Source: Nostoc calcicola FACHB-3891 | GTDB lineage: Bacteria > Cyanobacteriota > Cyanobacteriia > Cyanobacteriales > Nostocaceae | Reading direction: 5' to 3' | NCBI RefSeq assembly: GCF_014697355.1 | Contig: NZ_JACJRQ010000003.1 | Location: forward strand, 347,094 to 411,093 | DNA length: 64,000 nucleotides | Shown: positions 1-7,458 of the stretch, piece after piece | How the letters are laid out: each line of letters begins with the position of its first letter | Numbering within the stretch: the first letter of the stretch is position 1 | Translations under genes and position numbers: made by a program | Notes under the pieces: model-generated | Told to the model about the DNA's origin: nothing | Databases searched by the model: none | The model's input: the letters and a program-made list of their open reading frames with translations, nothing else

Positions 1-1467
1 CTTGTAGAGCAGTACGAAAGTGAAGAATTACTCAGCAAGAGCCTAAATATTCCCGCCAGCGATCGCGATTACATAGCTGTAATTGGCTATATTGCAGAAG
101 GTGGCTGGTTCCCCATCGCCCATTCAGCAATTGTGCGTGTCTTCAGTCCTGTTGAGTCAGATCCCACCGTGGCTGATGCAGAAGAAAAAAGTACTATTGT
201 CCTAACACCGCGCAGTCATACATTGGCTGATGTTTCTTGGGAAATTTCCTCTAGCCAAAAGTCAGCCCTGCGGCAACAAGGCGTTTCTCAATTGCTAGTG
301 CGGCTGTATGATGTGACTGGCGTTGACTTGAGTTATCAAATTCCTCGGCTTGTAGAGCAGTACGAAAGTGAAGAATTACTCAACAAGAGCCTAAATATTC
401 CCGCCAGCGATCGCGATTACATAGCTGTAATTGGCTATATTGCAGAAAGTGGCTGGTTCCCCATCGCCCATTCAGCAATTGTGCATGTCTTCAATCCTGT
501 GGAAACAGATCCCATCGTGGCTGATGCAGAAGAAGAAAGTACTATTGTCCTAACACCACGCAGTCATACATTGGCTGATGTTTCTTGGGAAATTTCCTCT
601 AGCCAAAAGTCAGCCCTGCGGCAACAAGGCGTTTCTCAATTGCTAGTGCGGCTGTATAATGTGACTGGCGTTGACTTGAGTTATCAAATTCCTCGGCTTG
701 TAGAGCAGTACGAAAGTGAAGAATTACTCAACAAGAGCCTAAATATTCCCGCCAGCGATCGCGATTATATAGCTGAAATTGGCTATCTTGCAGAAGGAGG
801 TGGCTGGTTCCCCATCGCCCATTCAGCAATTGTGCATGTCTTCAGTCCTGTGGAGCCAGATCCCATCGTCGAAGATTTACCCGTGGTGAACCAAACAGGT
901 GATGCAGAAGAAGAAAGCAATATTGTCCTAACACCGCGTACTCCCAAATGGGCTTATGTCTCCTGGTATATTTCGCCAACTCAAAAGCAAACCCTGCGAC
1001 AAAAAGGTGGTTCTCAATTGGCAGTGCGGGTTTATGATGTGACAGGCATTGACCTGAGTTATCAAACTCCCCAACTTGTACAGCAGTATGAATGTGAAGA
1101 AGTAACAAGCGATCGCTTTGTAGCGATTCCCGTGAGCGATCGTGATTACATGGCTGAAATTGGTTATCTTGCAGAAGGCGATCGATGGTTAACCATAGCA
1201 CGTTCAGCTAATATTCGTGTCTTCAGTCGTCCTGAGGGAGATTTTTGGTTTGTTGCAGATGCTGAGTTGATTATTCACGGAGCAACGGAACCAAATACAA
1301 CCGTAGCCATTGGTGGTAACACCATCAAAATCAAACCGGATGGTACCTTCCACCTACGTCTTCCCTTCTCAGATGGTTTAATGGACTATCTCATAACAGT
1401 AGCTGCTGATGGGGAATCTGCAAAAACTATTCATAAGAAGTTCTTTCAAGAAACTTCGGAAATCTAA
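1..1467 (+). CDS. DUF4912 repeat protein, 5' end outside window
   Basis: The frame is open from base 1, so the gene starts upstream; the ATG at 133 is internal. The visible 488 residues hold tandem units of 116 aa (348 bp), each running from an acidic DAEE stretch through IVLTPR, VSWEIS and LVRLYDVTGVDLS to WFPIAHSAIVHVF. This is the DUF4912 fold found repeated in cyanobacterial proteins of unknown function. The first visible unit is cut by the window edge. The next two are almost identical in DNA, and the last (from about 901) is diverged and preceded by a 10-codon insertion. The final 80 residues form a separate small beta-rich module (ELIIHGATEPNTTVAIGG), also usual at the C-terminus of this family. 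Function is unknown; a ligand-binding or surface role is only a guess. Confidence 0.85.
   Translation, partial: LVEQYESEELLSKSLNIPASDRDYIAVIGYIAEGGWFPIAHSAIVRVFSPVESDPTVADAEEKSTIVLTPRSHTLADVSWEISSSQKSALRQQGVSQLLVRLYDVTGVDLSYQIPRLVEQYESEELLNKSLNIPASDRDYIAVIGYIAESGWFPIAHSAIVHVFNPVETDPIVADAEEESTIVLTPRSHTLADVSWEISSSQKSALRQQGVSQLLVRLYNVTGVDLSYQIPRLVEQYESEELLNKSLNIPASDRDYIAEIGYLAEGGGWFPIAHSAIVHVFSPVEPDPIVEDLPVVNQTGDAEEESNIVLTPRTPKWAYVSWYISPTQKQTLRQKGGSQLAVRVYDVTGIDLSYQTPQLVQQYECEEVTSDRFVAIPVSDRDYMAEIGYLAEGDRWLTIARSANIRVFSRPEGDFWFVADAELIIHGATEPNTTVAIGGNTIKIKPDGTFHLRLPFSDGLMDYLITVAADGESAKTIHKKFFQETSEI
172..900 (+). repeat. 348-bp in-frame tandem repeat within the DUF4912 gene
   Basis: The unit beginning gctgatgcagaag at 172 recurs at 520 (348 bp later) with only scattered substitutions. 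The partial copy at 1-171 matches the distal half. The copy after 900 is clearly older. Near-identity of nucleotides, including silent positions, points to recent duplication or gene conversion. Confidence 0.85.
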
Positions 1468-1476
1468 TAATCACCT

Positions 1477-1577
1477 TAGGGACTTCCAATTAAAAAAACA
1501 TCCCACCGTAGGGTAGCACTGCTGTGCTACCCTACAAATGTAAAAATTATCTGGGATAATTTATTTTTTGGAACTAC
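1477..1577. mobile_element. MITE-like element, family A (copy 1, right end degenerate)
   Basis: The left end TAGGGACTTCCA is followed by an internal palindrome (GTAGGGTAGCAC / GTGCTACCCTAC, 1508-1535) and by the stretch GGGATAATTTATT. The right end (TTGGAACTA) is a decayed inverse of the left. The same architecture, with intact ends, occurs at 2745-2849. No coding capacity. Confidence 0.6.
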
Positions 1578-1732
1578 GAGAAATCTATCTGTATCAAAGT
1601 TTTCGTAAAATGGTATTACGCATTGACAAGAAATACCAAACATGGAAGATTCAAAAACCACATCTTTCGTAGGGGCACAGCACTGCTGTGCCCTTACAAC
1701 TGTTTGAAAGACAATACTCACTTTGGCAACTT

Positions 1733-1895
1733 GGTATAATCTGACTTTTCACGTCATGTGGAAAAGCCAACGAAAAACCTAACCCCCTAACCCCCTTCCC
1801 TTGTAGGGAAGGGGGAAGATTCAAAGTCTCTCTCCTTGTAGGAGAGAGAAATAGAAGTGAGGTTTTCCAGATCCCGTGAAAAGTCAGGGTATAAT
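1733..1895. mobile_element. MITE-like element, family C, with 8-bp target duplication
   Basis: The terminal inverted repeats CTGACTTTTCACG (1741-1753) and CGTGAAAAGTCAG (1875-1887) are perfect over 13 bp and extend imperfectly to about 25 bp. They are flanked on both sides by the 8-bp direct repeat GGTATAAT (1733-1740 and 1888-1895). The interior holds two G/C-rich palindromes (around AACCCCCTTCCC and CTCTCTCCTTGTAGGAGAGAG). It is non-coding. The intact target duplication suggests a comparatively recent insertion. Confidence 0.75.
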
Positions 1896-2030
1896 ATGTA
1901 TCTAAATTGATGAAAATCACCCCATCAGGTGAGTCAAATGGGTGAAGTATAACAAAAATAAATATCATATCTTGAGGCTATAGATGGTTACTTAGCAAAC
2001 CAATTTATAGCCTCAAAAATTAGGAAGTGG

Positions 2031-2690
2031 ATGATGAGTGTAAACCAAATTTGTGGAGAATTACCAAACCCAATTTATGCGAACTTGGGTCAAAACTTTT
2101 TTGCCTGGATGATGGCTCAACGTAGCAGCGTCTATGATAAAGCTCTAGGCGATCGCAAACGCTCACTTTTTGCCAATCTCCAAGGTAAAGTATTAGAAAT
2201 TAGTCCACGAGATGGTTCTAACTTACCCTACTATCCTCAAAATATCCACTTAATAGGAATGGAGTCAGACTTAGAGATGCATTCCTATCTCCAAAAACAA
2301 GCAAAAAAACTCGGTTTAAACATCGACCTCCGCTTTGGTAATGCTGAATGGCTAGACGCTGAAGATAACAGCATAGATACCGTTGTTACTACCTTACTTT
2401 TTTGCTCAGTGCCAAATATCAACTATACATTACAGGCAATTTTAAGAGTACTCAAACCAGGCGGACGCTTATTATTTATTGAACACATCGCCGCACCTCA
2501 AGGAACTTTATTGCGAAAAGTACAAAATACAATTAGTCCGATTTGGAAAAAATTAGTTGATAATTGTCATCCAGATCGAGAAATTGACATTGCCTTAAAA
2601 AAAGCTGGTTTTACCAGCGTCAATTATGAGCATTTTGAAATCGGATTGCCGATTGTCAGTCCTCATATTATTGGCGTAGCAACAAAATGA
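2031..2690 (+). CDS. Class I SAM-dependent methyltransferase (Methyltransf_11-like)
   Basis: A 219-aa single-domain protein. Motif I is VLEISPRDGSN (about residues 54-64), where most relatives have VLEIGxGxG. It is followed by the acidic MESDLEM at the end of strand 2, DNSIDTVVTTLLFCSV (motif IV region) and the post-I signature ILRVLKPGGRLLFIEH. This is the layout of Methyltransf_11/METTL7-like enzymes, which methylate small molecules or lipids; the substrate cannot be read from sequence. The start may be 2031 or the adjacent ATG at 2034, with AGGAAG just upstream. The Ser-Pro-Arg replacement in the glycine loop may lower SAM affinity, but the remaining motifs are intact. It stands alone between repeat-rich spacers. 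Confidence 0.8.
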   Translation: MMSVNQICGELPNPIYANLGQNFFAWMMAQRSSVYDKALGDRKRSLFANLQGKVLEISPRDGSNLPYYPQNIHLIGMESDLEMHSYLQKQAKKLGLNIDLRFGNAEWLDAEDNSIDTVVTTLLFCSVPNINYTLQAILRVLKPGGRLLFIEHIAAPQGTLLRKVQNTISPIWKKLVDNCHPDREIDIALKKAGFTSVNYEHFEIGLPIVSPHIIGVATK

Positions 2691-2744
2691 ATACGTTTTA
2701 TCCAAGAAGGGAACAGGGAATAGGGAACAGGGAATAGTTTTTCC

Positions 2745-2849
2745 TAAGGGACTTCCAAGGAAAAAAATATTCCATAGTAGGGGCGCACAGCTGTGCTACC
2801 CGAAAAATGTACAAAGAATTTGGGATAATTTATTCTCTGGAAGTCCCTA
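2745..2849. mobile_element. MITE-like element, family A (copy 2, intact ends)
   Basis: Ends GGGACTTCCA (2748-2757) and TGGAAGTCCC (2838-2847) are perfect 10-bp inverted repeats bordered by TA on both sides. Inside is the palindromic core GTAGGGGCGCACAGCTGTGC (from 2778) and the GGGATAATTTATT stretch shared with the copy at 1477. It is preceded by short tandem GGGAACA/GGGAATA heptamers (2709-2737). No coding capacity. Confidence 0.65.
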
Positions 2850-2850
2850 A

Positions 2851-3075
2851 GTGTTTTTATGAAAATAGCGAAATTATCAAGTTTTTTGTTTTTCTGCGGC
2901 GGGGTAGGGCGTAAGCTGCAAATGCTGATTCTCTCGTCAACCCGGCCGATATCCCTCTACACAAGGGTTTTAGCGTTTTTATACTCTGTTTTTTCTGTGG
3001 AAACAGCCCTTGGTTTCTACCCCGTCGCAAATGGCGTCTGGACATGAAGCGCCGTAAGGATTTACAGTGGTAGGT
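2851..3075 (+). other. Probable CRISPR leader
   Basis: 225 bp without a credible gene lie directly upstream of the first repeat. Orientation is inferred from the opposite end, where the terminal repeat is degenerate. The segment has a T-rich part (around 2970-2995) as leaders often do, and it lacks any copy of the repeat. Promoter elements are not obvious. Confidence 0.5.
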
Positions 3076-3494
3076 GCCGCTTCTCTTCTGAGAAGTGGAA
3101 TTAATGGAAACCTCGAACGGTAAAGATAAACTTGGATGGTAAGCATTAGCCGCTTCTCTTCTGAGAAGTGGAATTAATGGAAACAGCATCACACAGTCGT
3201 TTTCGTTGGGTTCGATTTTATGCATTGCCGCTTCTCTTCTGAGAAGTGGAATTAATGGAAACTACATGACATTTTTAGCTAATCGAAGACTACGAAAAGA
3301 CATAGCGCCGCTTCTCTTCTGAGAAGTGGAATTAATGGAAACTTGATTCTATTTACTTCCTTGTTACGCCAACAAATACAACGTGCCGCTTCTCTTCTGA
3401 GAAGTGGAATTAATGGAAACTAATTTTCCAGCCCTTACTTATATGATTCGCAAAAATTGCCGCTTCTCTTCTTAGAAGTAGAATTAATGGAAAT
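3076..3494 (+). CRISPR. CRISPR array, 6 repeats and 5 spacers, no adjacent cas genes
   Basis: A 36-bp repeat beginning GCCGCTTCTC and ending AATTAATGGAAAC occurs at 3076-3111, 3149-3184, 3227-3262, 3307-3342, 3385-3420 and 3459-3494. Spacers are 37, 42, 44, 42 and 38 bp and unrelated to each other. The first five repeats are identical. The sixth has three changes, including its last base (C to T), marking the leader-distal end, so transcription should be on the plus strand. The repeat carries a 9-bp hairpin (CCGCTTCTC-TTCT-GAGAAGTGG, one G-U pair), and its 3' end AATGGAAAC resembles the 8-nt crRNA handle of type I and III systems processed by Cas6. No cas gene lies within the window, so processing and interference proteins must act in trans. 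Variable spacer length is typical of type III or I-D arrays. Confidence 0.95.
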
Positions 3495-3497
3495 AAT

Positions 3498-3532
3498 AAA
3501 GCGTTGTGCTGTAAACACAACGCTTTTGTTTT
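3498..3532 (+). terminator. Rho-independent-type terminator after the CRISPR array
   Basis: An 11-bp perfect stem AAAGCGTTGTG / CACAACGCTTT with a 7-nt loop, followed by TGTTTT, lies four bases past the last repeat. This fits an end to the pre-crRNA. Confidence 0.7.
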
Positions 3533-3596
3533 ACTACAAAAAACGGAAATAAATAGGACTTACGCACTGTAGAAAAGAATCATCTTGTGAATCAAG

Positions 3597-3707
3597 ATAT
3601 AGCGGTTACCATTCAGATGGGGTACAACATTATATTGCCAGGTGTAGGGGCACGGCACTGCCGTGCCCCTACAGGTGTACCTCAGTAGGTCGGGAAACGT
3701 TATAAAT
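3597..3707. mobile_element. MITE-like element, family B (copy 1)
   Basis: Starts ATAGCGGTTACCATTCAGAT and ends GTCGGGAAACGTTATA. The centre is a perfect palindrome (3644-3672, GTAGGGGCACGG / CCGTGCCCCTAC). It shares its full length with elements at 4424-4531 and 7138-7244. A separate 28-bp palindrome (GTAGGGGCGCACAG...) lies at 3761-3788 in the same spacer. Apart from these two elements I see nothing in 3533-3859. Confidence 0.65.
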
Positions 3708-3859
3708 ACGTAGTTTCAGGTTTTTACTAATCATTTTTTGATGGTAAATAGACCACACGGGTAGGGGCGCACAGCTGTGCGCCCCTACGATTATCTGTAC
3801 CTCACCAACTTGCAATCTGCTGTAGCTGTAAGTTGACACTAAATCCTATTGGATTTTAC

Positions 3860-4300
3860 CTAACTCACGATCGCACCTGACACCCCATTCATAGATCCAT
3901 TTGCAGAAGAAACCTTCACAGAATCGGCTGCTAAAGAATTGCTAGATTTGGAATTGCCTAGTACGCTTCGCTTCTTCTTGGTATTACCTCGTCTAGCACC
4001 ACCCGCCATTTCGTATTCTTGACTGTTTTTACCGTAACGGCTGCCAACTCCTAGTAACATTTTTTCTGAGATCTTGATTACAGCCTGTTCTGCGTTATTT
4101 ACGTCATCTGTGAGTTTGTCAATGGTAGATAATGCAGTATTGTAGGCAGCAAGCTTAGACCGGAGATCGTTAATTACCATCGTGTAAGCTTGGATAGTCA
4201 ATCCTTCACCAAAGTCAAGTTCTACACTGATAGATTGTAAACTTTCAATCCGGCGATCGGCTCGTTCTAAAACGCTGGAATTTCTTTTACGACGTGCCAT
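3860..4300 (-). CDS. Hypothetical basic/coiled-coil protein
   Basis: 146 aa, not assigned to a named family. The N-terminus is strongly basic (MARRKRNSSVLERADRR) and is followed by a helical central part with heptad-like spacing (LRSKLAAYNTALSTIDKLTDDVNNAEQAV). A short glycine/arginine-rich patch (MAGGARRGNTKKKR) precedes a low-complexity Ser/Asn/Gly tail. The composition suggests a nucleic-acid-binding or structural protein with flexible ends. The ATG at 4300 is the natural start and has only poor ribosome-binding sequence upstream. The codons and HIP1 site inside are ordinary for this genome, so I regard it as real, but without functional inference. It is transcribed toward the CRISPR array. 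Confidence 0.65.
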   Translation of the reverse strand: MARRKRNSSVLERADRRIESLQSISVELDFGEGLTIQAYTMVINDLRSKLAAYNTALSTIDKLTDDVNNAEQAVIKISEKMLLGVGSRYGKNSQEYEMAGGARRGNTKKKRSVLGNSKSSNSLAADSVKVSSANGSMNGVSGAIVS

Positions 4301-4423
4301 AATGCATCTCTGCTACTAGGTTGTTAGTACTGTTTTATACCAAAATATTTTTAATTGTCATGGGCAAATATAGCAAATCAGTTGCGTTTGCATCTCTCAA
4401 AATTTAGTTAATTTCACTTAGAC

Positions 4424-4531
4424 TATAGCGGTTGCCATTCAGATGCGGTACGACATTATATCGCCAGGCGTAGGGGCACGGCACTGCCGTGCCCCTACAG
4501 GTGTATCTCACGCTTGTCGGGAAACGCTACA
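4424..4531. mobile_element. MITE-like element, family B (copy 2)
   Basis: Ends TAGCGGTTGCC and GGGAAACGCTA match in inverted orientation at 9 of 11 positions. The central palindrome lies at 4470-4498. The interior is colinear with the copies at 3597 and 7138. Nothing else is recognisable in 4301-4607. Confidence 0.65.
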
Positions 4532-4590
4532 TATTTTATTCCAGGTATTAGATAGATTCATAAGTTCATTACAACGATTGCTGCAATGAT

Positions 4591-4775
4591 TTAAGCCTTT
4601 CTTATACATGGAAGAACATTTGTTGCAAAGTATTAAACATTTGCTGCAACGGCTTATACATTTGCAAGAAAGACTTAAGCCTTTCTTATACATGGAAGAA
4701 CATTTGTTGCAAAGTATTAAGCGTTTGCTGCAACGACTTATACATTTGCAAGAAAAACTTAAGCCTTTCTTATAG
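4591..4775 (+). repeat. 84-bp tandem repeat (2.2 copies), open in frame on both strands
   Basis: TTAAGCCTTTCTTATA recurs at 4591, 4675 and 4759, giving an exact 84-bp period. On the plus strand an ATG at 4608 opens a 55-codon frame to TAG at 4773-4775, reading MEEHLLQSIKHLLQRLIHLQ and then a near-copy. Thus each unit is 28 residues, four heptads, with leucine/isoleucine on one face of a helix. The minus strand is also open across the array, giving a cysteine- and lysine-rich product. No good ribosome-binding site precedes either start, so translation is unproven. The unit is unrelated to the MITEs around it. Confidence 0.7.
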
Positions 4776-4948
4776 ATCGAGTAATATTAGCTGCAAAGGT
4801 TTAAATTTTCACAGCTTCAAACGTAAGAGCGTAGGCGTAGCCCGTCGTAGACATTGCTTCTGCTTGTTGTCTGAGATAATAGCTTTTGCATAAATCAACA
4901 TGAATTGGTTTGACAATACTATATTTCTTTAATAGGAGTAAATTCTTT

Positions 4949-6460
4949 ATGATTAATCTTCCTAAATTAAGTAAAATTGACACTTTAGTTTTGTTTTTTG
5001 TTGTCATAATTGGTTTAATACATTTACCTTTTTCATTTGCAGGAGACCAAGCACTATTTACAACAGGTGCTGTGGAAATGCAACAAGGAAAGGTACTCTA
5101 TCGAGATTTTTGGGATTTAAAGCAACCTGGAATTTATTACTTTTATTTTTTAGCAGGAACTTTATTTGGTTTTAATGAGATTGGCATCCATATCTTTGAA
5201 CTGATTTATATGGTGCTTTTCTCGATCGTATTGCAGCTGACTCTAAAAACATATTTTCGCCATCAGATAATAGCAAGTCTAGTGCCTTTATTAACGGTTG
5301 GTGCTTATTATATTTCTTCATCTTATCGGCAATTTGCTCAAGTAGAAGGACTAGTTGGTTTTCCTTTATTTTTATGTGTTTGGCTAACGTATAAATCTTT
5401 TAATTATCAAGGTAAAAAAAGAATTGTACAACTTTTAATTTCAGGCTTTTTCGGAGGAATTGTCCTGATATTTAAATTACTCTTCTTGCCTATACTGATT
5501 GCTTTTTGGCTAACTGTATTGCTGGATTCTATATTTATCAAACATCAGAATTTTAAAAAAATATTTATTGAAATTTGCTTACCAATTTTCATAGGAATTA
5601 TCTCTCCTATTCTAGTTGTTTTCATCTATTTTGCCCAGACTAATAGTTTATCAATTGTATATAAGACATTTTTTGTATATCCAGGTCAAGTGGTTGCCAA
5701 TGGCACATTTAGTTTATCTAAGCTACTTTTTGGAACAGCATGGTTCTTAAAGAATTTTGTCACTTTAGTTTTAATAGCTAGTGTTGCAGTAAAAGTATCC
5801 TTGTTTAAAGATAAGAATTTATTGACTTTGCTACTTGTTGTTTGGTTTGTATTGGGACTAGGCGTTATTTTTCTACAAACTAGGTCACTGTGGAGTTACC
5901 ATTATTTACTATTATTTGTACCTACAGGGATTTTAGCAACTAAAGGTTTAGATATATTATGGCAGCCTTTCAAACAATTGAGTTCGCCACTAATTAAAAT
6001 TCTAGCGTCTTTTGTGTTTTTATTACCTTTATTATTAAATTTTCAATTCAAAAGTGTTGCTTTAATTAAAAATAATTTCGCTTTAACTGAAGATACACGA
6101 TTGAAATACCAAACTGTATTTAGAAAAGACTATACATTGCTTCGTTCAGAGGTGAAATTTCTCTCTCAACCAGGAAATTTACTCGGTCAGATTTTTGTTG
6201 CTGGCGACCCGTCTATTTACTACTTATCTGGTCGGACTCAAGCAACATCACTAAATGCATGGTCGCTTGAACTTTTTCTATCTGACCAATGGCCGCAACT
6301 TCTACAAGAGTTAGATGTATCCAAGGCTCCTTATATATTTATAAGTGATAACTATCAGACTCTCATTAAAGAAGAATTTCCCAAAATTTTAGAATTGATT
6401 GAGAAAAAATATCATATTTTATCCAAAGGCAATGATGGTATTTGGTATATTGTAAACTGA
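4949..6460 (+). CDS. Glycosyltransferase family 39-like membrane protein
   Basis: 503 aa, with about ten hydrophobic segments and a soluble C-terminal third. After the first membrane helix comes FAGDQALFTTGAVEMQQGKV, with an acidic residue in the first periplasmic loop, and then YRDFWDLKQPGIYYFYF. This is the hallmark layout of PMT_2/ArnT-type enzymes that move sugars from polyprenyl-phosphate donors to lipids, proteins or polysaccharides on the outer face of the plasma membrane. The acceptor is unknown. The ATG at 4949 is chosen because AGGAG lies at 4934-4938; the in-frame ATG at 4910 has none and would add a non-hydrophobic head. The gene is AT-rich compared with its neighbours. It stands alone, with no other cell-surface polysaccharide genes beside it. 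Confidence 0.8.
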   Translation: MINLPKLSKIDTLVLFFVVIIGLIHLPFSFAGDQALFTTGAVEMQQGKVLYRDFWDLKQPGIYYFYFLAGTLFGFNEIGIHIFELIYMVLFSIVLQLTLKTYFRHQIIASLVPLLTVGAYYISSSYRQFAQVEGLVGFPLFLCVWLTYKSFNYQGKKRIVQLLISGFFGGIVLIFKLLFLPILIAFWLTVLLDSIFIKHQNFKKIFIEICLPIFIGIISPILVVFIYFAQTNSLSIVYKTFFVYPGQVVANGTFSLSKLLFGTAWFLKNFVTLVLIASVAVKVSLFKDKNLLTLLLVVWFVLGLGVIFLQTRSLWSYHYLLLFVPTGILATKGLDILWQPFKQLSSPLIKILASFVFLLPLLLNFQFKSVALIKNNFALTEDTRLKYQTVFRKDYTLLRSEVKFLSQPGNLLGQIFVAGDPSIYYLSGRTQATSLNAWSLELFLSDQWPQLLQELDVSKAPYIFISDNYQTLIKEEFPKILELIEKKYHILSKGNDGIWYIVN

Positions 6461-6582
6461 AAACACTGTAGCTAAAGCACCCTTGGAGTTTCACTATACC
6501 ACTTTAGATTTTAGATTGTGAAACAATTAGTAGTAATCGCTTTTGGCTATCCATCTATCGCTATGATTTTTTAAAATTGGTA

Positions 6583-6912
6583 TTACCTATAATTTTGCTG
6601 CTTGTGCTGGCGTAATTGCTCTACTATATATACCTGTAACTCTTGCTTTTCTCTGTTGCTGGCATTTCGGTGATAAGTTCTTCCTGTTTCTTGAATAAAC
6701 CGACGTTTTTCGCTGGGAGAAGATTTGATTTTTCCTCCAGAACCTGCGAGTTTTTGCTGTAATTCTTCCCAGGTTTTTTCGCCGACACTTTCACCTACTT
6801 GTATCAGTACCTTTGGTAGTAATATTTTTGCTTCTCTTTCAAAATCATCTTCTGTCTCTAGGGCAGCTAAATCTATATTGCTAAAGTCGATATTGATTTG
6901 AAATTTACTCAT
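6583..6912 (-). CDS. Small hypothetical protein
   Basis: 109 aa, unrecognised. The N-terminal half is acidic (INIDFSNIDLAALETEDDFE) and the C-terminal half is rich in Lys, Arg and Gln with a predicted long helix (NREKQELQVYIVEQLRQHKQ). No signal peptide or membrane segment. The ATG at 6912 is the only reasonable start, and no strong ribosome-binding site precedes it. It lies in a region of scattered repeats, but its composition is not repeat-derived. No functional claim is made. Confidence 0.5.
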   Translation of the reverse strand: MSKFQINIDFSNIDLAALETEDDFEREAKILLPKVLIQVGESVGEKTWEELQQKLAGSGGKIKSSPSEKRRFIQETGRTYHRNASNREKQELQVYIVEQLRQHKQQNYR

Positions 6913-7137
6913 GGCGTTTATTTATTCTCTGAACGATTATTAGCACAATAGAAGCAGGATTTACGGAAAATTATGAAAAAAGGAACTACAGAGAAGCCAG
7001 TGCGCCCTTGCGGTTCCCCGACTTCTACTCCTTCGGAGAAGCAACTGGCGCGACGCAGAGGGCACCCAGAAATAAGAGTTTCAGAAAGTTCTTGCGTAAG
7101 TCCTAAGCTATAGCAATAAAAAATTATTGGTGGGTAA

Positions 7138-7244
7138 TATGGCGGTTCCCATTCAGATGCGGTACAACATTATATCCCCAGGTGTAGGGGCACGGCACTG
7201 CCGTGCCCCTACAGGTGTATCTCACGCTTGTCGGAAAAGGCTAT
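7138..7244. mobile_element. MITE-like element, family B (copy 3)
   Basis: Colinear with the copies at 3597 and 4424 over about 105 bp, with the perfect central palindrome at 7184-7212. The ends have drifted (GGCGGTTCCC / GGAAAAGGCTA). The rest of 6913-7458 contains a GC-rich repeat also seen upstream of psbA (AATAAGAGTTTCAGA, 7070-7084, and again near 56734) and no gene. Confidence 0.6.
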
Positions 7245-7458
7245 ATAACTTTCTTGCTTTGGTGAGGTAAATTGACAAAAAATACCAAATATAATTTTTT
7301 TTAAAAAGCACAATTGATTTATCAAATGTTATTGTGCGTTATTTGACTATTCTGACTCTTGACTCCTGAATTCTGTTAGCGCAGCGGGGCGTAGCCCATT
7401 TTCACTAAAATGCTATCTTAAAGGCAAGGTCATTTGCTCAACTTTTGAGGAAAACGCT

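Noticed and set aside
1527..1968. Two minus-strand frames in the spacer after the DUF4912 gene
   Set aside because: They lie in MITE palindromes and have no start context or protein-like composition.
2857..3225. Minus-strand reading frame of 122 codons and a plus-strand frame at 2859
   Set aside because: They run through the CRISPR leader and repeats; composition is repeat-derived.
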